Part shown: positions 1-7,290 of the stretch, piece by piece
Layout: every line of letters starts with the position of its first letter
Numbering within the stretch: the first letter of the stretch is position 1
NCBI RefSeq assembly: GCF_003797835.1
Contig: NZ_RKMF01000010.1
Coordinates: forward strand, 1-64,000
Source: Kocuria soli
GTDB taxonomy: Bacteria; Actinomycetota; Actinomycetes; Actinomycetales; Micrococcaceae
Length of the DNA: 64,000 nucleotides
Reading direction: 5' to 3'
Position numbers and translations under genes: made by a program
The notes under the pieces: generated by a model
The model's database searches: none
Told to the model about the DNA's origin: nothing
The model's input: the letters and a program-made list of their open reading frames with translations, nothing else

Positions 1-127
1 CAGCAACCAGGCGCGTAAAGAGGCGCTTGACCCCTGGCTGAACATCTACAACACTCAACGCCGCCACAGCGCACTCGACGGACTACCTCCGACCAGCCGC
101 CTGTAACCAACGTCGTGGCCGAGTACA
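1..127 (+). mobile_element. Right end of an IS481-family insertion sequence (left part outside window)
   Basis: The last codons of an IS481-type transposase (2-106) are followed by about 20 bases ending in ACA at 125-127. Read inward from that end the sequence begins TGTACTCGGCCACGACGTTG, which resembles the TGT-starting terminal inverted repeats of IS481 elements. The neighbouring minus-strand gene reads straight into this DNA, which suggests the element inserted into it. The exact end and any target duplication cannot be confirmed because the left end is outside the window. Confidence 0.6.
2..106 (+). CDS. IS481-family transposase, C-terminal fragment
   Basis: The 34 visible residues, ending in PPTSRL, contain the YNTQRRHSALDGLPP motif. 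This is the characteristic C-terminus of IS481/IS3-type DDE integrases, where a tyrosine-asparagine stretch and RRHSAL follow the catalytic core. The start and the catalytic DDE residues lie left of the window, so it cannot be judged whether the copy is intact. The stop codon TAA is at 104-106, about 20 bases before the presumed element end, which is normal spacing for this family. Confidence 0.7.
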   Translation, partial: SNQARKEALDPWLNIYNTQRRHSALDGLPPTSRL

Positions 128-546
128 TCTAGGGGCGGCGTGGTTGTCCGCCACGCATCGGTGTCACCGAGTAGCTCCGGCCCGGCCGCACTGACCCAGG
201 GCCGGAGCTTTCGCTCGTTCCACGACACGACACACAATGCAGTAATGCTGTTTCCGTTGCGGCCCGCGAACTTCGCGATGTCGTTCGGATCTGCCCAAGC
301 CATTAGTGCAGGTCCCCGGCCCCTGATGAAGGCCCCTCCACGAGCGGTCACGTGATCGACGTCCGCGGACTGAGCCACGAGCTGTGCGAGGAGCGGACTA
401 TTCGCCAAGTTTCCCTTGAGGTGCGTCCACACACTGAGGCGGTCGCCCCACTCCATGCGGTCAAAGCACCAGCGGATTCCCGCCCTGACGCCTTCGTCGT
501 CCTTGCTGGTAACTGCAATTGGGTAGCCAGCCTCGTGATGAAACAT
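55..546 (-). pseudogene. Hypothetical protein gene, 3' end cut by the IS element
   Basis: The reading frame starts at ATG 546 behind a GGGAGGG ribosome site; an in-frame GTG lies four codons upstream. Its composition is protein-like (HHEAGYPIAV, RWCFDRMEWGDRL, GRGPALMAWAD) and not like the Arg/Pro-rich antisense frames of this genome. I do not recognise the family. About 140 codons are native (546 down to about 128). The last 24 or so are read out of the IS terminal repeat and the antisense of the transposase, so the original C-terminus has been lost. A 218-base stretch upstream of the gene shows nothing recognisable. Confidence 0.45.
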
Positions 547-764
547 GCACCCTCCCACACGCGCACCATTTCCGATGTCACCTACAGCCTAGGACTCACC
601 TCTGACATGCCCACGAGGTCGGGCCAATCGCTCGATCAACGTGTCCTGTCAGTACAACTAGCCGTCGACACTTGCTTCACGCAGCTTCTTCTTCTTGAAA
701 TCGTTGCGCATTTAATCCTGTGAGCACCGAGACCCCAAATGCCCTCCCGCCTCCGTGCACTTGC

Positions 765-1673
765 TTACTTCCGATTAGCAGAACTACCTGCCATGGCACG
801 AAGCCTCCGCAGCGTTTTCGGGTCCGTTTGGCTGGATATTGTATGCCCATCCACCTTGGGATAGAGGGGGCGTTCCCTGTGAAATATTTTGGAATGATTT
901 ATATCGTCCACGCTACGTCCGTAGAGGTGGAGCTTCGAATCGTGCGTGAACGTGCCATTCATCTGCTTTAGCTTTGAAGAATCTGCGACCCATCCAAATG
1001 GACTATCCACCAGTAGCTGATAGTCAATAGCGCGCGTCACGCACGCTGCCACCCAATCAGCAAACTGAATATTGGCGCTAAGCTGACTATCCAGATGCAT
1101 TGGAGGCTCAATCAATCGACGCATCTCGCGGTGCTGCGTCGACCGACCTAAGATGTGGCTGTACATCTTAGGAAGTCGCCTCTTTCGCTCTTTCTCGTTA
1201 ATCTGATCAATGAGAACCATTATATCTGAATCCCGATGTCCCGAATGTGAAGCCAGACGGTTTAGAGTTTCCCGCATTGCATCCATCTCACGGATATCTT
1301 TGTCGAGACTAGTCTGCCTCGGAGTCCCAATATTCTTTTCAGCGGCATAGTAGAATAGATTTCCACCGAAATCGCGGCAAATTTTTGTGAGATGGTCAAA
1401 GACCCTCAAGTTAGAAGGCGCCTGCTCCGGGGTCTTTTTTCGAAACACATCCGACCCCTTAATCTCCCACCGTCCCGAATTTGCGTCATGCGACGTGGAG
1501 CTCGCGAAAAGCTTTTTCTTCTGCGCCTGAAATTCAGCCCCAAAACGCCGTGCATTATGGGATGGTATTAGAAATCCGGCATATCCGAACGCTGGACTCG
1601 TATTATATTGCGGATCGGATCTACAGACGAAAGCTCCCGTCTCGCCGATTTCGTCGATGTAAGCCAGGTACAT
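765..1673 (-). CDS. DUF3800 domain-containing protein
   Basis: The 302-residue protein opens with MYLAYIDEIGETG, matching the YIDESG-type start of DUF3800 proteins, a family with a predicted RNase H-like fold often found in mobile and defence-rich islands. Further typical pieces are IMVLIDQIN in the middle (the second acidic strand) and QLSANIQFADWVA near the C-terminus, where family members usually have QLADLIA-like text. ATG 1673 was chosen because the match begins there and GAGGG lies just upstream; longer in-frame starts would add non-homologous Pro/Arg-rich sequence. The gene is visibly richer in A+T than its surroundings, suggesting recent transfer. Its biological role is unknown. Confidence 0.7.
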   Translation of the reverse strand: MYLAYIDEIGETGAFVCRSDPQYNTSPAFGYAGFLIPSHNARRFGAEFQAQKKKLFASSTSHDANSGRWEIKGSDVFRKKTPEQAPSNLRVFDHLTKICRDFGGNLFYYAAEKNIGTPRQTSLDKDIREMDAMRETLNRLASHSGHRDSDIMVLIDQINEKERKRRLPKMYSHILGRSTQHREMRRLIEPPMHLDSQLSANIQFADWVAACVTRAIDYQLLVDSPFGWVADSSKLKQMNGTFTHDSKLHLYGRSVDDINHSKIFHRERPLYPKVDGHTISSQTDPKTLRRLRAMAGSSANRK

Positions 1674-2073
1674 GCCCTCATTGTGCCAGCACGGACCGCC
1701 AGCGTCTCGTAGGGTCCCGGCAACGCAGAAACCCACGTCCGGAGACGTGGGTTTCTCGAAGTGGCGCTCTGGAAACTGTTTCATTCCCGCTACCACTAGT
1801 GAGCCTACTGGATCCCTCCGCGCGGGCGCAAGGCTTCGGCGGGCCGCTCCTTGGGCGCCAGCCAACTGCACCGGTCCATGCCCACCCCGATGGCGGGGCT
1901 CCAGGCGTTGCGCGTTCCGACGTCACAGGTACGCCCTCCATGGAGGGCCTCCATGCTCGGCCCTATGGCCCGCCCGGAGGCATCGCCGAGACCTCGTCGA
2001 TCCCCGGGCCCATTGGGGGGCAGCCGAGTCGGCTTCGGGGTTCTCAAAACAGGCCTGGTCCGTGACCTCGGAT
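1674..2073. other. Non-coding stretch with palindromes, no gene recognised
   Basis: These 400 bases upstream of the DUF3800 gene hold no convincing reading frame on either strand; the frames present are Pro/Arg-rich and lack plausible starts. Two structures stand out: the 13-bp-stem hairpin at 1727-1756 and a perfect 16-base palindrome GCCCTCCATGGAGGGC at 1933-1948. The base composition switches from AT-richer to GC-rich within this stretch, so a junction of different DNA segments may lie here. Confidence 0.4.
1727..1756. terminator. Perfect 13-bp hairpin with 4-nt loop
   Basis: AGAAACCCACGTC (1727-1739) pairs perfectly with GACGTGGGTTTCT (1744-1756) around loop CGGA. The T-rich outer part of the stem resembles bidirectional terminators elsewhere in the window. 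However, it lies about 55 bases upstream of the start of the leftward DUF3800 gene, so it could instead stop incoming transcription or sit in that gene's leader. Confidence 0.5.
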
Positions 2074-2625
2074 TCAGGATCTACTGTGACCACTCAGACA
2101 GGTTTGACGCACCGAAGCCCGTTCCTCCTCCGGTCCGACGCCGTACGAGGCGACGTGGAGGCTGTCCACGTCCTGTGCGACCTGTATCTATTGCGCGAAC
2201 AGCTTGCCGCGAAGCCGGGACCGTGCTTGGCGCGCATCCGCAGCAGCTGCTTGTCGCTGAAACGTCCGGAGCATCGGATCGCATCGACGCCCAGGAAGTC
2301 ACGGGCGGCGCCACGACCGTAGAGCGCCAGGGTCTTTTTGGCGACGGCGTCCTCCAGGTCGGGCACCGGCCCCACGCCCATCTGCACGGGCTCTTTGGCC
2401 CGGCCAGTCCACACCGAGATCGACGTCGACCCACTGGCCCTCTGCTGGGCTGAAGAGGTAGCGGGCGAACTGATCCGTTCGGGAGCGGTTGACCACATCG
2501 AGTCCCGCATTCGCCAGGCCTCCTCCACACGATCCTTGGAGTCCACGAATCTCTCCACGTCCTCCGGGGTGGTGCGCGGATGCGCGCCACTCGGTCTGCG
2601 CCGGTAATTTCGCGTTGCGGGACAT
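2074..2625 (-). pseudogene. Decayed AbiEii/AbiGii-type nucleotidyltransferase gene
   Basis: Family-like text is spread over all three minus frames: a start ATG at 2625 behind GAGGAGG, then RTTPEDVERFVDSKDR in a second frame, NAGLDVVNRSRTDQF back in the first, DLEDAVAKKTLALYG with RDFLGVDAI in the second again, and DVDSLHVASYGVG in the third, ending at TGA 2074-2076. The LEDAVAKKTLALYGRG..RDFL..D pattern is typical of the C-terminal half of AbiEii-like toxins (type IV toxin-antitoxin). At least three frameshifts and an in-frame stop break it, and the N-terminal catalytic part is absent. It is not functional. No intact partner antitoxin is seen. Confidence 0.6.
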
Positions 2626-2667
2626 GGTGCCCTCCTCCTCGTGAAGAACGATCATTCGCAAAACCGG

Positions 2668-3012
2668 TTAAGCCGACAGCCCCAGCGCCGGCAACGGTGC
2701 ATAGGAATCTCGGGCGTGCCAGTTGGCGAGATACTGCCAGGCGATCTCGCCGTCGTCGGTATCGATCGTTGCTTCCGCCCACCGGGTGTAGTCCGCCGCG
2801 GTGAGCGCTTCACCGGAACGGGGCTTCTTTCCAGCGTGGGCCGCCACTGCCGGAGCCACTGCGGCGCACCACAGGCACAGCTGCCGCGGATGTCCCGGCG
2901 AGCAGGACATGTCGTCATTCGCCCCGGGCGAGAGCGCGCACGCCTGGCAGATCGCCGCCGTGAGCGGGTCGGGCCGGCAGGTGAGACAGGCCGTCGGATT
3001 GGTCGTCATCAT
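2668..3012 (-). CDS. Small cysteine-rich protein with three CxxC pairs
   Basis: The 114-residue product has CxxC pairs at residues 9-12, 22-25 and 46-49, plus Cys37, all in the first half. This pattern is consistent with one or two zinc-binding knuckles. The C-terminal half (AADYTRWAEATIDTDDGEIA, ANWHARD) is free of cysteines. Two start codons in tandem (3010-3012 and 3007-3009) are possible. It is the last gene of the leftward accessory operon, 18 bases behind the sigma-like gene. I do not recognise a named family; a small DNA- or protein-binding accessory factor of the element is a guess. Confidence 0.6.
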   Translation of the reverse strand: MMTTNPTACLTCRPDPLTAAICQACALSPGANDDMSCSPGHPRQLCLWCAAVAPAVAAHAGKKPRSGEALTAADYTRWAEATIDTDDGEIAWQYLANWHARDSYAPLPALGLSA

Positions 3013-3030
3013 GACTGACTCCTTGATCTC

Positions 3031-3948
3031 TCAGATGGCTACCGATGCGGTCCGAGGTGTCGCCGGCACGGTCGCGATCTCTCCATGCAAGGCGATCGCG
3101 TTGATGACCGACAGCAGCCAGGACACGTCTTCGAAGCGCTGCCGGCACGTGGACATCCCCCAGCCGGTCGCCCCGACGAGATCCGCCGGCCCGAACGTGC
3201 GCAGGTTCCCGTGTCGGGCGATGGCCTCCAGCACCAGCCGTGGCCAAGACCCGGCCTCATCCGGCAGGCAATCCAGCGCAGCATCGATCCGGACCTCCGT
3301 GACGCGCTGCCGGTGCAGCCGCTGCGCCTGGTGGACCACAATCGCCATGCGCACGACCTGCCGGCGGGCCTCGCGCGCCACCGGGGCAGAGATCCCCAGC
3401 CGGCGGGACGCCTCGGCGATCTCGCCGTCGCAGTCGGCCAGCACGACCACTGCCCGGCGCAGGATCTCGTCGTTGCGCAGCACGACCTTCACCTGCCCCA
3501 GCACGGCCTTGACCAGACCCCAGGCCTCATCACGGTCCAGCAGCTCATCCTCGAACGACGCCTCAGGGACATCGATCACGGTCACGGTCTCGTCCTCGCC
3601 GGCCTGGCCGGCGAACACGACCGCCGTCGTGGCCTGCCGGCTCGCTCGGCGCAGGTGGTCGATCGCGCGGCGCTTGCCGATCGCGGTCACCCACGACACC
3701 AGCGGCCCGCCGGCCGGGTTCCACCGATGGATGCTGCGCACAGCGGAGATGATCGCTTCCTGAGCGATGTCCTCGGCATCAGCCACCAGTCCTGCCGGGG
3801 CGAGCATCGAGCGGATCACCGGGGCGACGGCCGGCATCGTCTCCGCCACAGCCAGCCAGGCCTGCTCCGAGTTGGCCTCCAGGCCGCTCTGCGCGGCCTC
3901 CTGCGGAGCATTGAGGGTCTTCTGGGTGTTGGTGGTGTGCGTCTTCAT
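3031..3948 (-). CDS. Sigma-70-like protein of the accessory element
   Basis: The 305-residue protein carries a recognisable sigma region 2: DAEDIAQEAIISAV followed by GGPLVSWVTAIGKRRAIDHL (about residues 58-100), the helix pattern that binds core polymerase and the -10 element. A region-4-like helix-turn-helix follows around residues 165-205 (EIAEASRRLGISAPVAREAR). The C-terminal 80 residues look like an extra winged-helix segment. Start ATG 3948 has AGGAGGG upstream and lies 3 bases after the preceding gene's stop. Such proteins in mobile elements may be real ECF-like sigma factors or DNA-binding derivatives; the long C-terminal extension is unusual for ECF sigma factors. No cognate anti-sigma gene is visible. 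Confidence 0.6.
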   Translation of the reverse strand: MKTHTTNTQKTLNAPQEAAQSGLEANSEQAWLAVAETMPAVAPVIRSMLAPAGLVADAEDIAQEAIISAVRSIHRWNPAGGPLVSWVTAIGKRRAIDHLRRASRQATTAVVFAGQAGEDETVTVIDVPEASFEDELLDRDEAWGLVKAVLGQVKVVLRNDEILRRAVVVLADCDGEIAEASRRLGISAPVAREARRQVVRMAIVVHQAQRLHRQRVTEVRIDAALDCLPDEAGSWPRLVLEAIARHGNLRTFGPADLVGATGWGMSTCRQRFEDVSWLLSVINAIALHGEIATVPATPRTASVAI

Positions 3949-3951
3949 CGT

Positions 3952-5025
3952 TCAGCCCTCCTGAGGGCGCTGTGCCAGGCGATCGGCTCGGCAGCCGCCG
4001 CATTCGCGGTCATCTCGGTGATCGATGTGATGGGTCGGACAGGTCACGCGCCGCACCGGCGGCTGGGAAAGCTCGTTCTCGGCCATCAGGGACACGGCCA
4101 GCGCGTCATCGGAGCCGGCCCACTGGCTGGCGGCGTCGAGCATCACGGCCGGTTCGTTGGTGATTGAGCCGGTCACGTAGCGCTGCGGCCGGGCGACCCG
4201 GGACTTCGCTCGGCCCAGGATCAGATCCACGGCAGCGGCCCACACCGGGGCCGGCCACGGGCCGGTGGCGTGCGAGCACTCCGCGGCGAGCCGGTTGAGG
4301 TTCACCCCGCGGTGGATTCTGGCGATCTGGGACTCGGACTGCTGCTCGTCGATCGTCGTCTCGTCGTCATCGTCGCTGTCCACAGGCGCGGCCGCGCCGA
4401 CGGATGATGATGATGGATAAAAGACGGGCGCGCGCGTAGAGGGTGAGTGTCCGCGAGGGTCACCACCAGAAGAATTTTCCGGTGACCACCGGAAGGATTT
4501 TCCGGAAGGCCCACCAACCGGAAGATTTTTCCGGTGGCTCTGACTAGGCGCTTCGCCGTTATCCACAGGTTCACGATCGACTACCGGAAGATTCTTCTGG
4601 TGGCTCTGACCAGGCGTGATGTCCTGCTCGTCCTCGGGGCGTTCGGGTACCAGATCGGGCCCGAAGTCCTCTCCCGGAGCGATCCCGTCGCGCTCCACGC
4701 GCTCGGCCAGCTGCCGGCGAACCTCTCCCAGGCCCTTCCAGGTGGTCTTGTTGGAGGGCTTCTCCAGGTTCAGCACGATCTGATCGACCCCGCGCTGCCC
4801 GTTGACACGGGAGCTGCGCAGCCGTTGGACCAGTCCTGCCTGCTCCAGCGCGCTCAACGCCGAGCTAACGGACCTCGTCGTGAGCTCCGTTTGGTAGGCC
4901 AGGAAACCCTGCGAGAGTCGCGCCTCGCCGAAGGAATCCGCTCCATCAGCGATCGCCATCAGAACGAGCTTGTGCGAGGACTTGACCTGCTGCGTCCACG
5001 CCCAGCGCATCGCCTCGATGCTCAT
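3952..5025 (-). CDS. Winged-helix replication-initiator-like protein with iterons in its own coding sequence
   Basis: The 357-residue protein begins with a winged-helix domain (residues 1-90; HKLVLMAIADGAD, TTRSVSSALSALEQAGLVQR) like those at the N-terminus of plasmid and phage replication initiators. A charged low-complexity linker follows (about 110-245). In it, short peptide repeats (SHQKNLPV, SHRKNLPV) reflect DNA repeats. The C-terminal region ends with a CPTHH...CGGC zinc-like motif. The linker DNA holds four dyad iterons and a consensus DnaA box, the arrangement known from phage lambda O. Start ATG 5025 overlaps the upstream DUF2637 stop by 4 bases. No polymerase or helicase motif is present, so it would recruit host replication proteins. 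A transcriptional regulator is the alternative. Confidence 0.6.
   Translation of the reverse strand: MSIEAMRWAWTQQVKSSHKLVLMAIADGADSFGEARLSQGFLAYQTELTTRSVSSALSALEQAGLVQRLRSSRVNGQRGVDQIVLNLEKPSNKTTWKGLGEVRRQLAERVERDGIAPGEDFGPDLVPERPEDEQDITPGQSHQKNLPVVDREPVDNGEAPSQSHRKNLPVGGPSGKSFRWSPENSSGGDPRGHSPSTRAPVFYPSSSSVGAAAPVDSDDDDETTIDEQQSESQIARIHRGVNLNRLAAECSHATGPWPAPVWAAAVDLILGRAKSRVARPQRYVTGSITNEPAVMLDAASQWAGSDDALAVSLMAENELSQPPVRRVTCPTHHIDHRDDRECGGCRADRLAQRPQEG
4376..4602. other. Candidate replication origin (iterons plus DnaA boxes) inside the initiator-like gene
   Basis: Four copies of a dyad CCGGAAGATTTTTCCGGTGG-like sequence start at 4466, 4489, 4518 and 4584. The third is a near-perfect inverted repeat (CCGGAA-N5-TTCCGG). 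TTATCCACA at 4559-4567 is a perfect DnaA box, and CTGTCCACA at 4376-4384 differs at one position from the actinobacterial form TTGTCCACA. Between the DnaA boxes lies a less GC-rich stretch (about 4403-4424, containing GATGATGATGATGGATAAAA) that could unwind. All of this lies within a gene whose N-terminus resembles replication initiators. Function is inferred from layout only. Confidence 0.5.
4466..4602. repeat. Four interspersed dyad repeats (iterons)
   Basis: Copies are at 4466-4484 (CCAGAAGAATTTTCCGGTG), 4489-4507 (CCGGAAGGATTTTCCGGAA), 4518-4537 and 4584-4602. Copies 3 and 4 also share the following GGCTCTGAC. Start-to-start spacings are 23, 29 and 66 bases. Each copy is a 6-7 bp inverted repeat around 5 bases, as expected of binding sites for a dimeric helix-turn-helix protein. 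They are too few and too degenerate for a CRISPR array. Confidence 0.7.
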
Positions 5026-6053
5026 GCTGCGTCCTCCTCGAACAGCTCAGGCCGCGACGTGCGCAGCTCCTTGATTCGGTTACGTCCCGTCCGCTCAGAC
5101 ACACCCAGGAAGGCCCCGGCCGTCGGCCCCGTGATCGGATCACCCTGACGTCGACGCTCCTGCACCCAGGCCACGAAGTCCTCATCGGCGCGCTCCTCAG
5201 CGGCCTGCTCGACTACACCTGGCGACGTCTGCGGATCCGGGTCAGCAGCGGAGTCTGCGACCCGCTCCGCGATCGGCGCGGTCATCTCCTTGGTGACTGG
5301 TTCCGGGGCGCTGTCGTGCCGCTCCTCCGGCTCTGGCTCGGCCAGCTCAACGACCGGCTCCGGCTGCGGAGTCGATGGCCACGGTTCCGTTGCCGGGGCG
5401 ATGCCGGCCACATTTGCCGATGCCGGAGTAGTTGCCGGCAGCGACTCGACCTCGGCGGCAGGCTCCAGCACAGGGCCCGGAACCTGCCGGTCCTGCGGAC
5501 GCAGCACCACCAGACGAGCCATCTGCTCCGTGGCAGCGAAGACTCCCAGCGGAGCCAGCGCAGCCAGGACGGCACCGGTCAGCGTCTGCCACCACTGCTC
5601 CTGCGGAACCGCCACAGCGTGGGCGGCATTCGCTGCCACCGACATCGCCGTGAACACCCCCAGGGATGTCCAGGACGGCCACACGGGCTCACCGCGCGAA
5701 CGATGCACCAGCACCGCCAGCGCGTAGGTCAGGATCGCGCCGTCGACGAACACGGGGACCGCCCACTGGAGTCCCGGGCCGATACCGGCCCACGCCGCGA
5801 CGTCATGCAGGGCACGGAAGGAGACGATGAACGACGTCAGCCCGAGCAGACCGACCAGGACCACGACCGTCCACTGCACGCCCTTCGTGTCCGGGTCAAT
5901 GCGCGACGTCGCGCCATTCCCGCTAGTGGCAACGGGTGCTACCGTGTCCCGTACCAGCGTTGATCCTGATGACCCCTGGGACTCCTGCTGATGCGATGCG
6001 CGTCCGGCTGCCCCCGGGCGCGCATCATTTTCTGCGCGCTCAGGCCTCATCAT
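5022..6053 (-). CDS. DUF2637 (Spd-like) membrane protein with C-terminal helix-turn-helix
   Basis: The 343-residue protein has a 55-residue polar N-terminus, then four predicted membrane helices between about residues 60 and 180 (VVVLVGLLGLTSFIVSF, WAVPVFVDGAILTYALAVLV, LGVFTAMSVAANAAHAVAV, LTGAVLAALAPLGVFAA). A Pro/Glu/Ala-rich linker leads to a helix-turn-helix-like end (ITGPTAGAFLGVSERTGRNR). This is the DUF2637 arrangement found in actinobacterial conjugative plasmids and integrative elements, where such proteins are called Spd and are linked to spread of transferred DNA within mycelium. It overlaps the upstream gene by 14 bases and the initiator-like gene by 4. No FtsK/TraB-type translocase is visible here. 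Confidence 0.7.
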   Translation of the reverse strand: MMRPERAENDARPGAAGRASHQQESQGSSGSTLVRDTVAPVATSGNGATSRIDPDTKGVQWTVVVLVGLLGLTSFIVSFRALHDVAAWAGIGPGLQWAVPVFVDGAILTYALAVLVHRSRGEPVWPSWTSLGVFTAMSVAANAAHAVAVPQEQWWQTLTGAVLAALAPLGVFAATEQMARLVVLRPQDRQVPGPVLEPAAEVESLPATTPASANVAGIAPATEPWPSTPQPEPVVELAEPEPEERHDSAPEPVTKEMTAPIAERVADSAADPDPQTSPGVVEQAAEERADEDFVAWVQERRRQGDPITGPTAGAFLGVSERTGRNRIKELRTSRPELFEEDAA

Positions 6054-6960
6054 CGTCGGCCTCCTCCAGGTCGCCGATCACACCGTCCAGGGACTCGATC
6101 ACCGTGCCGAGGACCTTGCGCAGCGCGGCCTGAGACTCGTCATCGAGGTCGTCCACGCCGAGATCGACGATCACTCCACCGGCGGCGAGCACCGTGCGCG
6201 CCGCGGTCATCGTCAGCTGGGACGGCCCCGGATCCTGCGGGTCCTCCACCAGACGCGGCTGCTCCTTGCGCTGCTTCAGCAGCTCTACGCAGCGGGCCTC
6301 CGCATAGACCAGCGCGGCACGCGGACCTTCCCACCACGACGCCACGTCCTCGTCCTCGTTCTCAGTGGAATCGTCGTCCGAGACCGCCTCAGGCTCAGGG
6401 CCCTGCTCGGGCTCAGGCAGGACCACATCACCCGAGATGACCTCATCCCAGGGCTCCTCTGTCGTGCTGGCCGCGGGGTTCAGCTTGGTCTGATCGATCG
6501 GCTGGACCCCCAGATCCGTCAGCGACATCGACCTGTAGTCCTCGGACTCGGACTCCGGCTGACTCGTTCGCTTGGGCGGGGAGTAGGACTTGCCATCCAG
6601 CCCCACCACGTTCGAGGACCCCTCAGGTGATCCATTTGGATCACCTGACGTTGAACGCTGGACCGTGCCGTAGGACAGATCAGTGGCCTGCGAGATCGCC
6701 CGGACGCTCATCCCGGCCTCGCGCATTGACTGCACGACCTCCTCGCGCTGCTCGCGCGGCGGGCGCAGCTGGAGCCCACGGAAGTTCGCATCGATCCAGG
6801 CGTCCCAGGTCTCGTACCCCAGGGCCTCCCACACGCGGCCCTCCCAGGCCTGCACGATCAGGGAGTGGACGTCGGCCAGCCCTTCCGCGATCTGGTCCGT
6901 CAGCTCCCGAGCATCCGCTTCGTTCAGCGCAGCCGGGTTCGTCGTCAGTTCGGTGTTCAT
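6040..6960 (-). CDS. Helix-turn-helix DNA-binding protein of the element, possibly partition-related
   Basis: The 306-residue protein opens with a conserved-looking domain (LTDQIAEGLADVHSLIVQAW, WEALGYETWDAWIDANF). A helix-turn-helix follows at about residues 80-105 (MREAGMSVRAISQATDLSYG). The rest is acidic and low in complexity (STENEDEDVASWWEG), ending in a helical C-terminus. The WEALGY..W..Y/D text recurs in actinobacterial plasmid and phage proteins near replication and partition genes, hence a ParB-like adaptor role is possible but unproven. Start ATG 6960 overlaps the XRE gene's stop by 4 bases, so it is translationally coupled to that regulator. Confidence 0.55.
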   Translation of the reverse strand: MNTELTTNPAALNEADARELTDQIAEGLADVHSLIVQAWEGRVWEALGYETWDAWIDANFRGLQLRPPREQREEVVQSMREAGMSVRAISQATDLSYGTVQRSTSGDPNGSPEGSSNVVGLDGKSYSPPKRTSQPESESEDYRSMSLTDLGVQPIDQTKLNPAASTTEEPWDEVISGDVVLPEPEQGPEPEAVSDDDSTENEDEDVASWWEGPRAALVYAEARCVELLKQRKEQPRLVEDPQDPGPSQLTMTAARTVLAAGGVIVDLGVDDLDDESQAALRKVLGTVIESLDGVIGDLEEADDDEA

Positions 6961-7181
6961 CGCTGCTCCTCCTCGGTTGCCGGCAGCAGGTCACGAAGGC
7001 TCACGCCTAGGGCCGCTGCGATTGCTTGAAGCTCAGAGAACGTGAATTCACGGGACCCACCCATCCGGGCCGACAGCGCAGAGCGCCCCATCCCGATCGC
7101 GTCCGCCAGGCCTGCCTGCGTCATGTCTCGCAGAGCCATCCGGGACCGGATGGAGAGTGCGAGCTGCTTGTGTGTCGTCAT
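6957..7181 (-). CDS. XRE-family regulator, first gene of the accessory operon
   Basis: The 74-residue protein is essentially one Cro/C1-type helix-turn-helix: MALRDMTQAGLADAIGMGRS is the helix pair, followed by FTFSELQAIAAALGVSLRDLL, the usual tail of the fold. ATG 7181 was chosen because the domain begins directly after it; an in-frame extension to 7283 would be Pro/Arg-rich. It heads the six-gene leftward operon and faces another XRE gene starting at 7291, so the 109 bases between them probably hold both promoters and shared operators, as in phage-type lysogeny switches. Confidence 0.7.
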   Translation of the reverse strand: MTTHKQLALSIRSRMALRDMTQAGLADAIGMGRSALSARMGGSREFTFSELQAIAAALGVSLRDLLPATEEEQR

Positions 7182-7278
7182 GACGCTGATCGTTCCATGT
7201 GGCAGAACGCTTCGCAAGTATTGCATTCTGTTTCGCGGAACTTCTGTCTGCGCCGGAGGACTCGTGGCCGTGTCGCGG

Positions 7279-7284
7279 TACACT
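7279..7284 (+). promoter_or_regulatory. Candidate -10 box giving a leaderless mRNA for the XRE gene at 7291
   Basis: TACACT at 7279-7284 fits the actinobacterial TAnnnT -10 and ends 6 bases before GTG 7291. Transcription would therefore start at or next to the start codon. No good -35 is seen. No ribosome site precedes the GTG, which fits leaderless translation. Confidence 0.4.
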
Positions 7285-7290
7285 CGATCC

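Noticed and set aside
1757-2047. Minus-strand frames of 80-87 codons
   Set aside because: Pro/Arg/Gly-rich translations with no ribosome site or family resemblance; treated as non-coding.
4466-4602. CRISPR-like repeats
   Set aside because: Only four short, degenerate repeats at unequal spacings inside a coding frame; no spacers and no cas genes.
3031-7181. Frames antisense to the accessory operon (plus strand, up to 360 codons)
   Set aside because: They lie opposite genes with overlapping starts and stops, ribosome sites and recognisable domains, and are Arg/Gly/His-rich.
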